A DNA stretch of 64,000 nt from Multifurca ochricompacta (taxonomy: Eukaryota > Basidiomycota > Agaricomycetes > Russulales > Russulaceae), in NCBI GenBank assembly GCA_022496185.1, contig WTXG01000090.1:62001-126000 (forward strand), written 5' to 3'. The notes beneath the pieces were generated by a model. The model was given only the letters and a program-made list of their open reading frames with translations. It did no database searches and was not told the DNA's origin. The position numbers and the translations under genes are program-made. This document shows positions 1 to 11,668 of this stretch, one piece after another. Position 1 is the stretch's first letter. Each line of letters begins with the position of its first letter.

Positions 1-1601
1 TTTCGTGATCCCCAAGTGGTCGGTGGCGAGTTCGAACCAGCGATCGTCGTACTCTTTCGTGCTTGCCAAGATCACCGAGATAACGCAACGTGCATGATAT
101 CCAACGAACGTGCTTTGGTAACTAATCCTCATTAGAAATTGCCCGAATTCAACCGACTTGAGAAGGCCATTCCACTCTCTGTAGAGAACAGGTTCGAAAA
201 TGGCCCAATTAATAGGAAGGGATGCCACATTCATTGCCTTCGTGCAAAGGGCGATCCGTCGTTGCTTCACTGACTCGGTCACCAAATTCGATGTCAGTGT
301 ACGATGCATTAACCCAATCAATGCCTGTGTCATCGCCCCACCGTTCGGCGCCTTGAACGCTTCCAAGGGTTCTGGGATAAGTGACGAGCTGCAAAAGCCA
401 GGAATGCTTGCAAAGAACTGCTCTAACTCGTGATCCTCATCCAACGACTCCAGTGTCCATATTAAAGCCCGACCATCAATCTCCGATGAAAGCTTTTGAG
501 CTGATTCTTCAGCCGCCTTCCCTATACCATGTAGACACCATCGGTGATAACGGTCCTTCAAGTCCCCAAGGCGATCCCAAGTCGCATAGCTGAAGCAACT
601 AAAAGCTGAGAACCACCTGAGAATTTGGAAGACAACGAGTAGTGTGCCTGCATAAAGGAACCAAGCCGACTCCGATAGTGGCGCATAATATGGGCTATCA
701 TGCCGAAAGATTGGCATCAGCGTGACACATATGTATAAACCTGTGCATATCCCAACCCAGCACATCACAACTTTGAAAACTGTGTGATTCACATTGAACA
801 AGAAAACAACAAGGCCTGCAAAGAATAGGAAAAGGGAAAGGTGTATCAGTGTGGGCAATGCTTCAACCGCCCAAGGCAGGTGCAACTTGTCGACGCCTTC
901 CGCAAAGAATGCACGAATACGAGCTCGCTTATGTGGACTGTAACGTGGCTGGGTGACCTTCACATATCGACGTGCCCATCGCTGTAATAATGTCGCCAGC
1001 ATCGCGCAAGTAAGACTGATAGCCAAGCTCAGGAACCAGAGTGAATTGACCCAGACGGCGGATGCAGATGGAGAGAATTGAGATGGATCGGGTAGTATAG
1101 AAGGGATGGAGATATGAGTGCCGTTAGCATTAGCGAGGAGCTGATAAATGTTTGCGAGATAGAAAGCAGAGGTGTCTTGGGAGTTTTGTTTGAGATCTTG
1201 GATGGATACGGCGATTAATGCGGCAACGGCAGCAGAAAATAGACCAGTCTACAATATTATGATTGACATGAGAGAAAACAAGGAGAGATGGGGGTGATAT
1301 GGAGACGCACGAAAACGAGGATGCCATCGGCGTCTGCTTTCCAGGTCTCTGCCATCTTCTTGTCTTCATCGGCTGTCATCTCGACGTACATGTTAAAAAG
1401 AGGCCCTGATCCATCCACAAAATCAGACCTTCCCTAGATTGGTTGTTTTTGTGCCGATTGAGGAGGATATTGATAGCGAAGATCAGCTGTGGGCAGATGT
1501 TGGTTAGGGACAAAAAGCGGGTCGAGGTAAGATAGAATGCCTGTGTCGATGGCTCCCTCTGATAGATTTGGTATGTTAATAGTTGTGTGAGGTTGAGACA
1601 T
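1..1601 (-). pseudogene. DUF6535 membrane protein, group A copy 1 (A1), cut by window edge, nonsense in exon 2
   Basis: Exons by alignment with the intact copy A2: exon 1 1541..1601 (start MSQPHTT), exon 2 1311..1486, exon 3 1..1248, which runs off the left edge. Exon 3 matches A2 at a constant offset of 10,066, so it has no net indel. Two lesions are visible. The Trp codon after QKQPI in exon 2 is TAG (1434..1436), where A2 and A3 have TGG. The donor of intron 1 is GC rather than GT (1539..1540). The stop lies before the DUF6535 membrane region, so a full protein is not expected; re-initiation at the downstream Met of the MYVEM motif is possible. Family (established): DUF6535, integral membrane, function unknown. 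The C-terminus is outside the window. Confidence 0.8.
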
Positions 1602-2463
1602 TGAATATGAGGAGTAGGTATGGTGTTGGAGATGAGGCAGGAAGGTGAGTGTGGCAGCAAGGTTGGGAACATGAGGCAACATGTTGAACGCCGCACAAAT
1701 GAATTAAATGAGCGCTTAAAGCGACTGACTGAATTCGAGAAAGCATTGAGAATCGCATGCATGCAAAAGCGTTGTTGGTTGGGATGCCAACTGGCCCTTT
1801 GCATACTTTCTTTTCCCCTTAGTTGGGTTTTTATCATGGCGGCCTCACCCACCAACCACTTTGTTGTTCCCCTTATCAGAGGAGCAGAAGCAGAGCTCAT
1901 GATCACTCGCGGCATTCATCACGTGCAGTTCCATTTCAAGAAAGAAGCACGTGAATATCTCGTGACTCTTTGACCCTTTTTTTTTTAAGACTCTTTGACC
2001 CTTGCCCGCCCCCTTGCCCATACGATGACGGGTTCATGGCCTGTCCATCTCTGGATGCAACTCGCATGCAATTCACAGTCCTTCCTGATGTGTGCCGCCT
2101 AACTCTACGCAGACAATTGAAGTGGAGCAGCTGCTAAAACTCTTAGGATGACGAAGTATGGCACAGGGCATGATATATGTGAGAGGAAAGGGAGCAGAAG
2201 CGTAACAGACATGAGAGCCACCATCACTATAGAATTATTTACTGGCCCATTATCCACAGCTTATAAACTTGCATCTGTCGCATTATACTAAAGATGGCAT
2301 TTACGCGAAGGCTTAATAACGCTGGCGCGTACAACTTCACATGAACAGTATGGGTATTTCATTCATTTCATATATAGCACATGGAGAACCCTATATATGC
2401 TACACTCGCAAAGGACATCAGAACTTACAACCAACTTTCGAAAGTCATGGCAAAGTCAACACG

Positions 2464-5278
2464 CTACACCTCAACCTTATCAGTGTTTTCGGAGAGTGAA
2501 CCATGAATTCCATCAGGGGAACCAGATGAAACTTTATATTCCTCCTCATAAGCCGACATAGTTAACTGAAGTGGATGAACGGGTGCCTCGATTGGAGTGG
2601 GAACAATGTGGTTCTGAGAGTCGCCGTACACTCCAACAACTGCTGCATCATTTTCTGTTCTGTCTGGGTCAGAAGTAAATGCCTCTTGTTGAGCAGCGAC
2701 GGAAAATGTGGTGGCCGAGTTTGAGGAAAGAAATATCTGTCCAGAAGGCATATGAGCAGATTGGATCACCGAAGAGTTTGAAGGTGTTCGCATGTTCGCA
2801 CGAATTGTGTTGCTGGGAATAGAAACTGGGAAAGATAAAGGCGGTGTATCAGGGGTGAAGGAAGGAGGGATGCTGGTTCGTTCCTCAGCTTGTTGATGAT
2901 CAATGGTGTCATTGGACATGAGACTAGATGCGAGCGGAACAAGGGAGGGAGAGGCTGCCTGAGTGGAATGAAGTATCAAGTTGGTGGTCAAGGTACCAGC
3001 GATTCCTTGTATTACATTAGCGATGGGAGAATCCAAGGAAGTGCCATGAAGGTGGTGAGTTCCAATATTCATACCGGTGCCAAGAATGGTCGAATAGGAT
3101 GATGTGTCTGCCGTGGTAAAGCTTTGCTGAACTGTCATCCCTTTGTCAGTTGAAGTATTTCCCATTAGATGTGCATCGATTTGTTCTAGATTCTGGAGAT
3201 GCAAGGATGGTAGATCAGGATCAGGTGAGCCAGAAAGGGGGACAGGGGTGGGAACGGGGCCATGGTGAGGTGGGATAGCGGCGGACAAGGTGTCGGAGGC
3301 GTGAGGAGTTGAATGGGAACGATGTTCTTCGGTGTTGCACAAAGGATACGAGGATAGATCATAAATATATGAGTGAGCATCCAAGTCTGTGCCTTGATGT
3401 AAAGCGACGTAAAGATGTCGGATTTCGTAAAGGATTCTAAGACATTTGATGTGACCAACCTCAGAATTCCGCGCTTCTCGAACAATTTGATTCCGCAGAT
3501 CACAGAAGTCATGTTGCAATCCAGGAAGTGCATTTTGTATATCAAATTTGGAAACTGAAGAAAGAGTCTCGTTCGCCGCCCGATTATGGTAGCCATCCTC
3601 TGAACGGAAACGAAGTATATCCCGAGTAATGTGGAGCAAATTGGCAAGGAATATACTATCTCCGTGCGCAAGATAGTTTTCAACCTCTGATTTCGAGACA
3701 CCCAATTGCTTAGTAACCAGTTTGAACCAACGATCATCACGATCCTTTGATCTTGCTATGATCTTCGAAATCGCCCATTTCGAACAGTCAGCAACGAACG
3801 GGTCATTGTATGTAGCTCCATTCAGCAAGAGGCCCAACTCGACAGATCTAAAGAATCCATCTTGATCGCGCCATAAAGCCAGGTCAACGATGTCATTGCT
3901 GATAGGAAGGCACTCGGGTTTTTGTCCCATGGCCACCTCGAATATGACCATCCGTCGCTGTTTGACGGACTCATCGACCAGGTTTGATGTCCATGTACGC
4001 TGCATTAGTCCAATTAAAGATTTAGACATCTTCTCACTGTCTGGGGCATTGAAAGCTTGCTGAGGCTCCCAGACAACTCTTGATTGGAAAAAGCCAGGGA
4101 TGCCCGCAAAGAACTGCTCCAGTTCATGATCTTCATCAGAGCATTCAAGTGTCCACATCAACGCACGACCGTCAATCTCTGATGACAGCTTTAAAGCAGT
4201 TTGTTCCACCGTCTTCTCCAGACCATCTGAGAGCCAATGCCAACAGTACCGCTGGAGCGGATACATCCAACGCATCACAGACCAACTCAAACATATGAAT
4301 GACCCAATGAGCCTGAGAATGAAGAGGAATATAAGTGAAATGGTGGCAAAAAGTAAACATGCCAATGACGAAAGTGGCGAATAATAGGGACTATCATGTC
4401 GAAAGAAGGGCATCAACGTGATGCATCCGTATATCGCTGCGCAGAGCGCAACCCACAAAGCCACCGCTCTGAAGATTGTGTGGTCGATATTGAATAGAAA
4501 GATGAGAAGGCCAGCGAAAAAGAGAAAAAGAGAAAGATGTAGAAGTGCTGGCAGGACATCAACTACCCATGGAAGGTGTAACTTGTCCACGCCTTCAGCA
4601 AAGAATGTACGAATCCGAGCTCGCTTGTGTGGTGCATATCGTGGCTGAGTAACCTTGATATATCGACGCGCCCATTGCTGTAGCAGTGTTGCCAGCAGCG
4701 CACAAGTAAGACTTATCACGAAGCTCAAGAACCACAGGGCGTTAACCCAAACAGCATATTTCGGTGGAGAGAATGGCGACGGACTAGCCAGAGTGAGAGG
4801 AGTAGGTGTTTGAGTTGTGCTGGCATTGGAAATGACTTGGTAGATACTCTGTAAGTAGAATGCAGAGGTATCCTGTGAGTTTGGGCGGATGTCCTGGATG
4901 GATACGGCAAGTAATGCTGCAACTCCGGCAGAGAATAGACCAGTCTGCGAGGCTTAAGGTATGTCACATGGAGAGTGGTGATATGACTCACGAAAATCAG
5001 TATCCCATCAGCGTCCGCTGTCCAACGCTTGGCCATATTCTCGTCTTCGTCCTTTGCCAAGTTAAGATACATGGAAAAAATTGGACCAGAGCTATCTGCA
5101 AAGGGGGACTCCCCCTTCGACGTCTGATTTTGTGCTAGCGGAGGCGGGTAACCACCACGACCTATACATGTGGATAAACAGGCATAGGACGATATTGACT
5201 GGGGGGTAACCTACCTGTGTTAGTCCCTTCCTCGGGTCCATTTTCGACATCATCCACATGACTAGCATTTAGAGGCAT
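2464..5278 (-). CDS. DUF6535 membrane protein, group B copy 1 (B1), 904 aa, intact
   Basis: Exons: 5215..5278, 4992..5161 and 2464..4944; introns of 53 and 47 nt have GT-AG ends, and the exon sum is an exact number of codons. Exon 1 starts MPLNASH. Exon 2 carries GPIFSMYLNLAKDEDE and ends ADADGILIF. Exon 3 opens TGLFSAGVAALLAVS (first hydrophobic segment), then WVNALWFLSFVISL (segment 2), QQWARRYIKVTQPRY and HKRARIRTFFAEGVDKL (basic, probably cytosolic), HLSLFLFFAGLLIFLF (3), CAAIYGCITLMPFF (4) and a fifth hydrophobic stretch. The conserved soluble part has DEDHELEQFFAGIPGF, HGDSIFLANLLHITR and SYPLCNTEEHR. The last ~270 residues are Ser/Thr/Pro-rich and look disordered. A TATA-like element lies about 95 nt upstream. 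The function is unknown; the family assignment is strong. Confidence 0.9.
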
Positions 5279-6542
5279 TTATGAGAGAAGAAATTTAAGT
5301 ATTTGGTAGGTCTTCACTACCAGGAGGTTAAAGAACAAGAGTGCCGCATGTACACCTCCCCTTGAGGTCGATATAAATAACAAGCGCCAACTTTGCATCG
5401 TGGTGGCCACGTGCACTGGTTAACTTGAACTAAAAGGTGTGGCCGAAATAATTCATGAAATTGGAAGGAGCACACAAAGTCCGTCAATGCGCACTACGCC
5501 GTATGATTGCCCACGTGTACCAGCAGACAGCTTCCAAGGCCCCGAGAGTCCTCCGGGGGAGTCCCCGGGGCGTGATAATCGATGTGGGTCTTGGTCTCAT
5601 ACTTGTTGAGACGGGGTGGACTCAATCTTATGATTGTGATAAGATAGTGGATCTTGTCACAATTAAATAGTCATAGTTCTCTCCTTATTTTCACCGTCTT
5701 TTAGTAGTATATAAGGACTCTGTTCTGTACGCGTTCACTTCATTTTTGATCACAATAACTGAACTGAATTTTCATTCGTTTTAGATTATCTTTACCATAT
5801 TTAGCTAACGCGTAGTAAGTGGCTAAACCCTTTTTACCCCTGCGCGCTCAACATACGCGTATCAGTTACTCTCAACAGCCCATGGAGAAACTTTCAATCT
5901 CATCGTGCTGTTCCTCCACTTAATATATATCCCATGCCCTTCTTGCAATATTGCACAACGTGAAGAATCGGTTACAATGCTAAGCCCATGGAAAAATTGA
6001 CTTATCTGGCGCCAGGACTTTTGCAATCCAAAAATCCCCCATGCGCCAAGAGTTAGATGAAGTGAGCATTTCTTGTTGTCGAGACGTTGGAGAAAACGCG
6101 GCATGCCGGGTTTGAGAAACAAATATTTATCCTAGAGGTATGTATGTATGAATCGGACTAGGAAGCACTCGGACGCGTGTCCTCCCTCCCTGGATGGACC
6201 GCTGGGAAGAGGATTCGTTAACAATTGGGGTAGGATCCATGTAAGGTACAGTAGCAGTAAGGTACAGTAGCAGTAAGTATACAATAGAAGGACGACGAGT
6301 CGGTCCTGGGCACGTTGCGGGGAGACGTTTCTGCCAAGGAACGGGGTAGAGCCGAGCGGAGGGAGGCTGCCTCAGTGGAAGACAATGACCTCCATGATTC
6401 ACAAAAAATAACCGAGGTGATAAAATGGGATAATGTGCTGGCTGGGGTAAACTGTCCCAATTATCGGGCACACGAGGTCTCTTCGATTGGGTCTGGATTT
6501 CGTGGATGTGAGGATCATCAGGTGTGCTAGATGTGGTGATAA
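5279..6542. other. Intergenic between B1 and C1
   Basis: Holds the B1 5' region (to about 5,460) and DNA downstream of C1. No supported gene. It matches 15,917-18,238 and 39,066-41,687, but lacks the ~1-kb block carrying a LINE tail that those two intervals have; the gap falls near 5,585. The small ORFs here are not conserved as proteins. Confidence 0.6.
5371..5380 (-). promoter_or_regulatory. TATA-like element upstream of B1
   Basis: An ATATAAATAA / TTATTTATAT stretch lies about 95 nt upstream of the B1 start codon. The same element occurs in the same position upstream of B2 (near 16,010) and B3 (near 39,160). Conservation through recent duplication is not independent evidence of function. 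Confidence 0.4.
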
Positions 6543-8616
6543 TTAAAGTGGGGTGACAACAGCATGAGACGGGTTAGACGCGGTGTGTGCGATCTCTCTT
6601 GATGGGCCGGCGACAGCCTCTTCAACATGACTAGTCGAATCTGAGCGATGCCCAGGGATGTTACACAAAGGATAAGAGGATATCCTCGAAAGAATGTCGT
6701 CATTGCCTTTAGTAGAGCCAGAAAAAGCTGTTGGAGCAGCATCAGTACCATTGTGCAAACCAATGTAGACATGACGAATAGGTCGCAGGATATCGACAAG
6801 GTAATAGCGGCCGTGACGATCCTCCGTATCTGTCGCTTCTCGAATAATTTGATTCCACAGATCACAGAATTCGTGTTGCAGTGCAGGAACTGTATTTTGT
6901 ACGTTAAATCGGGAAACCAACAGGAGAGTGGCTTCTGCGGCCCAGTGAAGGTAACCACTCTCCGAACGGAAGCGAACGATGTTCCGAGTTATGTGGATCA
7001 AATTCGCAAGAGACATACTATCGCCATGCGCAAGGTAATTCTCGATTACTCGTCTTGAGATACCTAACTGGTCGGTCGCGAGTTCGAACCAACGCTCGTC
7101 GTGTTTTTGCGATCTTGCTATAATCTTGGAAATTGCCCATTTCGAATAGCGAGCAGTGGTCGGGTTATCGTAAGTGGCTCTCTTCAAGAAGAGTCCAAAC
7201 TCAACGGAGCGGGAAAGTCCGTATTGGTCGTTCCCGAAAGCGAGGTTAACGGTGTCCCAATTGATAGGAACGCCTGAAGGTGCCACGCCCATGGCCTCCT
7301 CATATATGACAAACCGCCGTTGTTTCACAGACTCATGTACTAAATTTGATGACCAAGTACGTTGCATGAGTCCAAATAAGGTTCTAAACATCTTCTCGTT
7401 GTCCGAGGAATTAAAGGCTTGCCGAGGATTCTTCACAACTGTTGATCGGAAAAAGCCAGGGATGCCCGCAAAGAATTGCTCCAGTTCATGGTCTTCATCA
7501 GAACATTCCAGTGTCCACATTAACGCACGACCGTCGATCTTCGATGACAGGTTCAGAGCAGTTCTCTCCACTGTCTTTCCCATACCATCTGAAAGCCACC
7601 CAAAACAGTACCGTACAAACTCACGAATGGGATCCACGACAGAATCGCTGAGATGAGCAAGCATGCCAGCTATCACGACGGTGGCACTGAATACAAGCAA
7701 TATGCTGGCCAAAAGGAAACATGCTGGCGACGAAAGTGGTGAATAGTACGGGGTATCAGGCCGAAAGATTGGCATCAGGGTGATGCATCCGTATAACGCT
7801 CCACATAGCCCGACCCACCAAACCACGGCAATGAAAATAGTATGGTTGGTATTGAATAGAAAGATAAGAAGGCCAGCGAAGAAGAGAGAAAGGGAAAGAT
7901 GTAGAAGTGCTGGAAGTGCATCAACTGCCCATGGAAGGTGTAACTTGTCCACGCCTTCAGCAAAGAATGTACGAATCCGAGCTCGCTTATGTGGTGCATA
8001 TCGTGGCTGAGTAATTTTGATATATCGACGCGCCCATTGCTGTAGTAGTGTTGCCAGCAGTGCACAAGTAAGACTTATCACGAAGCTCAAGAACCAAAGT
8101 GCATTGACCCAAACTGCATATTTCGGTGGAGAGAATGTCGGCGGCTTAGCCAGAGTGGGGGGAGTAGGTGCTTGAGTTGTGTTGGCATTGGAAATGACTT
8201 GGTAGATACTCTGTAAGTAGAATGCAGAGGTATCCTGGGAGTTTTGGCGGATGTCCTGGATGGACACGGCAAGTAATGCTGCAACTCCGGCAGAGAATAG
8301 ACCAGTCTGCGAGGCTTAAGGTGTGTCACACGGAGAGTGGTAATGTGACTCACGAAATCCCATCTGCATCGGCTTTCCAACTCTCTGCCGCTTTCTCGTC
8401 ATGTTCCTTTGCAAGATTTAGATACATGCTAAATGTCGGTCCAGAGCTATCGGCAAAGGTGGACTCCCCCATCGATGTCTGATTTTGTGCTGGGTAATGA
8501 CGGTGGCCTGTACAAGGTAGTCAAACTTGAGATTATGTTTGACTGGAAGATAACATACCTGGGTCATTCCCTTCCTCCGGTACATACTCGGGACCAAACG
8601 TTTGGTGTTGAGACAT
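6543..8616 (-). pseudogene. DUF6535 membrane protein, group C copy 1 (C1), frameshifted at the end of exon 2
   Basis: Exons 8559..8616, 8354..8507 and 6543..8306. Exon 3 is open for 587 residues and nearly identical to C2 and C4. Exon 2 is 154 nt, where C2, C3 and C4 have 161: seven bases are missing just before the donor, so ADADGILVF is lost after ADADGI. With the normal donor, exons 1+2 total 212 nt and exon 3 would be read out of frame, meeting a stop near 8,087. Unless another donor is used, the membrane domain cannot be made from this start. C group is short: after SYPLCNIPGHR only ~35 residues follow, with no long Ser/Thr tail. Its first third (exons 1-2 and the QQWARRY to FLFN block) is almost the same as group B. 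Confidence 0.8.
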
Positions 8617-9568
8617 TGAGGGTTGCGTGGGGTATGGCAGGTAACAGGTCACTCTCACTTCTCGCTTATAGAAGACGCCACGAGGGCACGTGAACCACTC
8701 AAGCGCCCATCTACACTTCAGTTCGGATTCAGGTATTTATGATCACTCCAGTAGACCCATTCGCAGTCATAGTAATATGATCTTAAGATACCTAGTCAGC
8801 CAGTCAGCTTGTAGCTGTCGTCATATTTATGCGCCTTTTCCTACCAGGCCGGTAGCAACCGGGTTAATCGGAAAGCGGACAGCCGGGTTTCCGCGTGATC
8901 GTGATAAACAGGTAACTGACTCAGAGATTATCTTTCATTCCTCCAGGGCAAGAGAACAATTCATCGGAGTGTACTCCATGTCACAATTGCTAACAAGTCG
9001 CCGAGCATGGGTGCAATCGAAAATATCGGTCATCTTTCTGATCCACTAGCGCTTTACTGATATACACTCATAACGGGAAATGTGGTGAACGATCTGTGGG
9101 CCACGTCAGGGAAAAGATGGTCTTTATTGATACAGATGATTTCATGAAAAGCGGTTGGAGAAAAAACAGTGAAGGAAGGGAGATACCTGGAAGGTATACA
9201 TTTGGAAGGCGGATCAGATACGACGGAGGGGAAAAACATTCTCATTTCTACTTTGGAGTGACAGAGTTCCTAAGACGTGAGGCTTAACACACTGAAGGAA
9301 ACAGGAAAATACAAAGTCCATGGAACAGTGGGAAGGTACGGGCCTTCAAATCTTGTCGACAGTGATGTGAGTGTGAAACTTGGATTGAGATAGCGTTGAT
9401 TTACTCTAATAGGTTCCGCAGCCAGGCACATGGCACGTTAGGATTGGGAGTGAATAGGAATAAGAGTACAGTCGAGAATTTGTGTTGTTCAGAGTCTGAT
9501 TCGAGACAGGTGAGAGCAGCCCATGAGCTGAAGTGGGAGGAGGGACAGAGGCTAAAGCGCTATCATGT
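8617..9568. other. Intergenic C1-A2 spacer
   Basis: Promoter side of C1 and 3' side of A2. The same spacer follows every C gene (20,318-21,098; 31,560-32,506; 43,769-44,549), so C and A always travel as neighbours. A 60-63 codon plus-strand ORF near 9,096 is kept in all four copies, but the DNA is so similar that this does not show coding. No gene called. Confidence 0.6.
8665..8670 (-). promoter_or_regulatory. TATA box-like TATAAG upstream of C1
   Basis: TATAAG on the minus strand, about 50 nt before the C1 ATG. The same sequence and spacing is present before C2 (near 20,367), C3 and C4. Spacing fits a eukaryotic core promoter, but the copies are recent duplicates. Confidence 0.4.
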
Positions 9569-11668
9569 TCAAGGGTAGGAAGCATTCAATCCATTTTTCG
9601 TCGAACCAGCAATAACTTCTGGAATGCGCGACGTTGAATCCGAAATACCATGACGATGGCCTTCGACGCCGCACAAAGGATACGATGACGGTGAAAGTAG
9701 AACCGGATTTTCGTCAGCGGTAGAGGCAGAGAACGCAGTCGGGGCAGCATTCGTTCCTTCGTGTAGATCGATGAAAGCATGTCGAATGTGTCTAAGAAGA
9801 AATATCGAAATTGATTCAAGGCGATCATCCTTGCCATTTTGGGCTTTCAGCACAACTTCATTCCAAAGTGAGCAGAAATCGTGTTGAAGCCCTGGAACCG
9901 TGTCTCGCGTGTTGAATTCAGAAACTGATTTCAGTGATTTCGAACGCCAGCCCGCGCCGACGGTCCAGCCATACTTGGCATAGTCACGAAACGTGCGCCT
10001 CGAAATGTCGATTAAGCTGGCAAGAACCATGCTATCCCCGTGACCAATGTACTTCTCGAGCACACCTTTCGTGATCCCCAAGTGGTCGGTGGCGAGTTCG
10101 AACCAGCGATCGTCGTACTCTTTCGTGCTTGCCAAGATCACCGAGATAACGCAACGTGCATGATATCCAACGAACGTGCTTTGGTAACTAATCCTCATTA
10201 GAAATTGCCCGAATTCAACCGACTTGAGAAGGCCATTCCACTCTCTGTAGAGAACAGGTTCGAAAATGGCCCAATTAATAGGAAGGGATGCCACATTCAT
10301 TGCCTTCGTGCAAAGGGCGATCCGTCGTTGCTTCACTGACTCGGTCACCAAATTCGATGTCAGTGTACGATGCATTAACCCAATCAATGCCTGTGTCATC
10401 GCCCCGCCGTTCGGCGCCTTGAACGCTTCCAAGGGTTCTGGGATAAGTGACGAGCTGCAAAAGCCGGGTATGCTTGCAAAGAACTGCTCTAATTCGTGAT
10501 CCTCATCCAACGACTCCAGTGTCCATATTAAAGCCCGACCATCGATCTCCGATGAAAGCTTTTGAGCTGATTCTTCAGCCGCCTTCCCTATACCATGTAG
10601 ACACCATCGGTGATAACGGTCCTTCAAGTCCCCAAGGCGATCCCAAGTTGCATAGCTGAAGCAACTAAAAGCTGAGAACCACCTGAGAATTTGGAAGACA
10701 ACGAGTAGTGTGCCAGCATAAAGGAACCAAGCCGACTCCGATAGTGGTGCGTAATATGGGCTATCATGCCGAAAGATTGGCATCAGCGTGACACATATGT
10801 ATAAACCTGTGCATATCCCAACCCAGCACATCACAACTTTGAAAACTGTGTGATTCACATTGAACAAGAAAACCACAAGGCCTGCAAAGAATAGGAAAAG
10901 GGAAAGGTGTATCAGTGTGGGCAATGCTTCAACCGCCCAAGGCAGGTGCAACTTGTCGACGCCTTCCGCAAAGAATGCACGAATACGAGCTCGCTTATGT
11001 GGACTGTAACGTGGCTGGGTGACCTTCACATATCGACGTGCCCATTGCTGTAATAATGTCGCCAGCATGGCGCAAGTAAGACTGATGGCCAAGCTCAGGA
11101 ACCAGAGTGAATTGACCCAGACGGCGGATGCAGATGGAGAGAATTGAGATGGATCGGGTAGTGTAGAAGGGATGGAGACATGAGAGCCATTAGCGTTAGC
11201 GAGGAGCTGATAAATGTTTGCGAGATAGAAAGCAGAGGTGTCTTGGGAGTTTTGTTTGAGATCTTGGATGGATACGGCGATTAATGCGGCAACGGCAGCG
11301 GAAAATAAACCAGTCTACAATATTTGGATTGACATGAGAGAAAACAAGGAGAGATGGGGAGTGATAAGGAGACGCACGAATACGAGGATGCCATCGGCGT
11401 CTGCTTTCCAGGTCTCTGCCATCTTCTTGTCTTCATCGGCTGTCATCTCGACGTACATGTTAAAAAGAGGCCCTGATCCATCGACAAAATCTGATCTTCC
11501 CCAGATTGGTTGTTTTTGTGCCAATTGAGGGGGATATTGATAGCGAAGATCAGCTGTGGGCAAATGTTGCTTAGGGATAAAAAGCGGGTCGAGGTGAGAT
11601 AGAATACCTGTGTCAATGCCTCCCTCTGGTAGATTTACTATGTTAATAGCGGCGTGAGGTTGAGACAT
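9569..11668 (-). CDS. DUF6535 membrane protein, group A copy 2 (A2), 660 aa, intact
   Basis: Exons 11608..11668, 11378..11553 and 9569..11314; exons 1+2 give 79 codons and exon 3 gives 581 residues. Exon 1 starts MSQPHAAI and exon 2 ends ADADGILVF. Exon 3 has TGLFSAAVAALIAVS, VWVNSLWFLSLAISL, QQWARRYVKVTQPRY, HLSLFLFFAGLVVFLF and CTGLYICVTLMPIF as hydrophobic or flanking blocks, then LDEDHELEQFFASIPGF, YDDRWFELATDHLGI and the C-terminal NAAPTAFSAST and SYPLCGVEGHR. It ends soon after (NASYP), without the long tail of B, D, E and F. Intron 1 (11554..11607, 54 nt) is a multiple of three with no stop, so retention would add 18 residues in frame. The upstream region holds a 640-bp hAT-type insertion. 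Confidence 0.9.

Noticed and set aside
1376..1915. 179-codon minus ORF overlapping the A1 promoter and exons
   Set aside because: Off-frame relative to the spliced DUF6535 exons; it crosses intron 1 and has no similarity to known motifs.
9096..9287. Conserved 60-63 codon plus-strand ORF in all four C-A spacers
   Set aside because: The DNA itself is almost identical through recent duplication, so an open frame is not evidence of coding; there is no domain and the minus strand is equally open.
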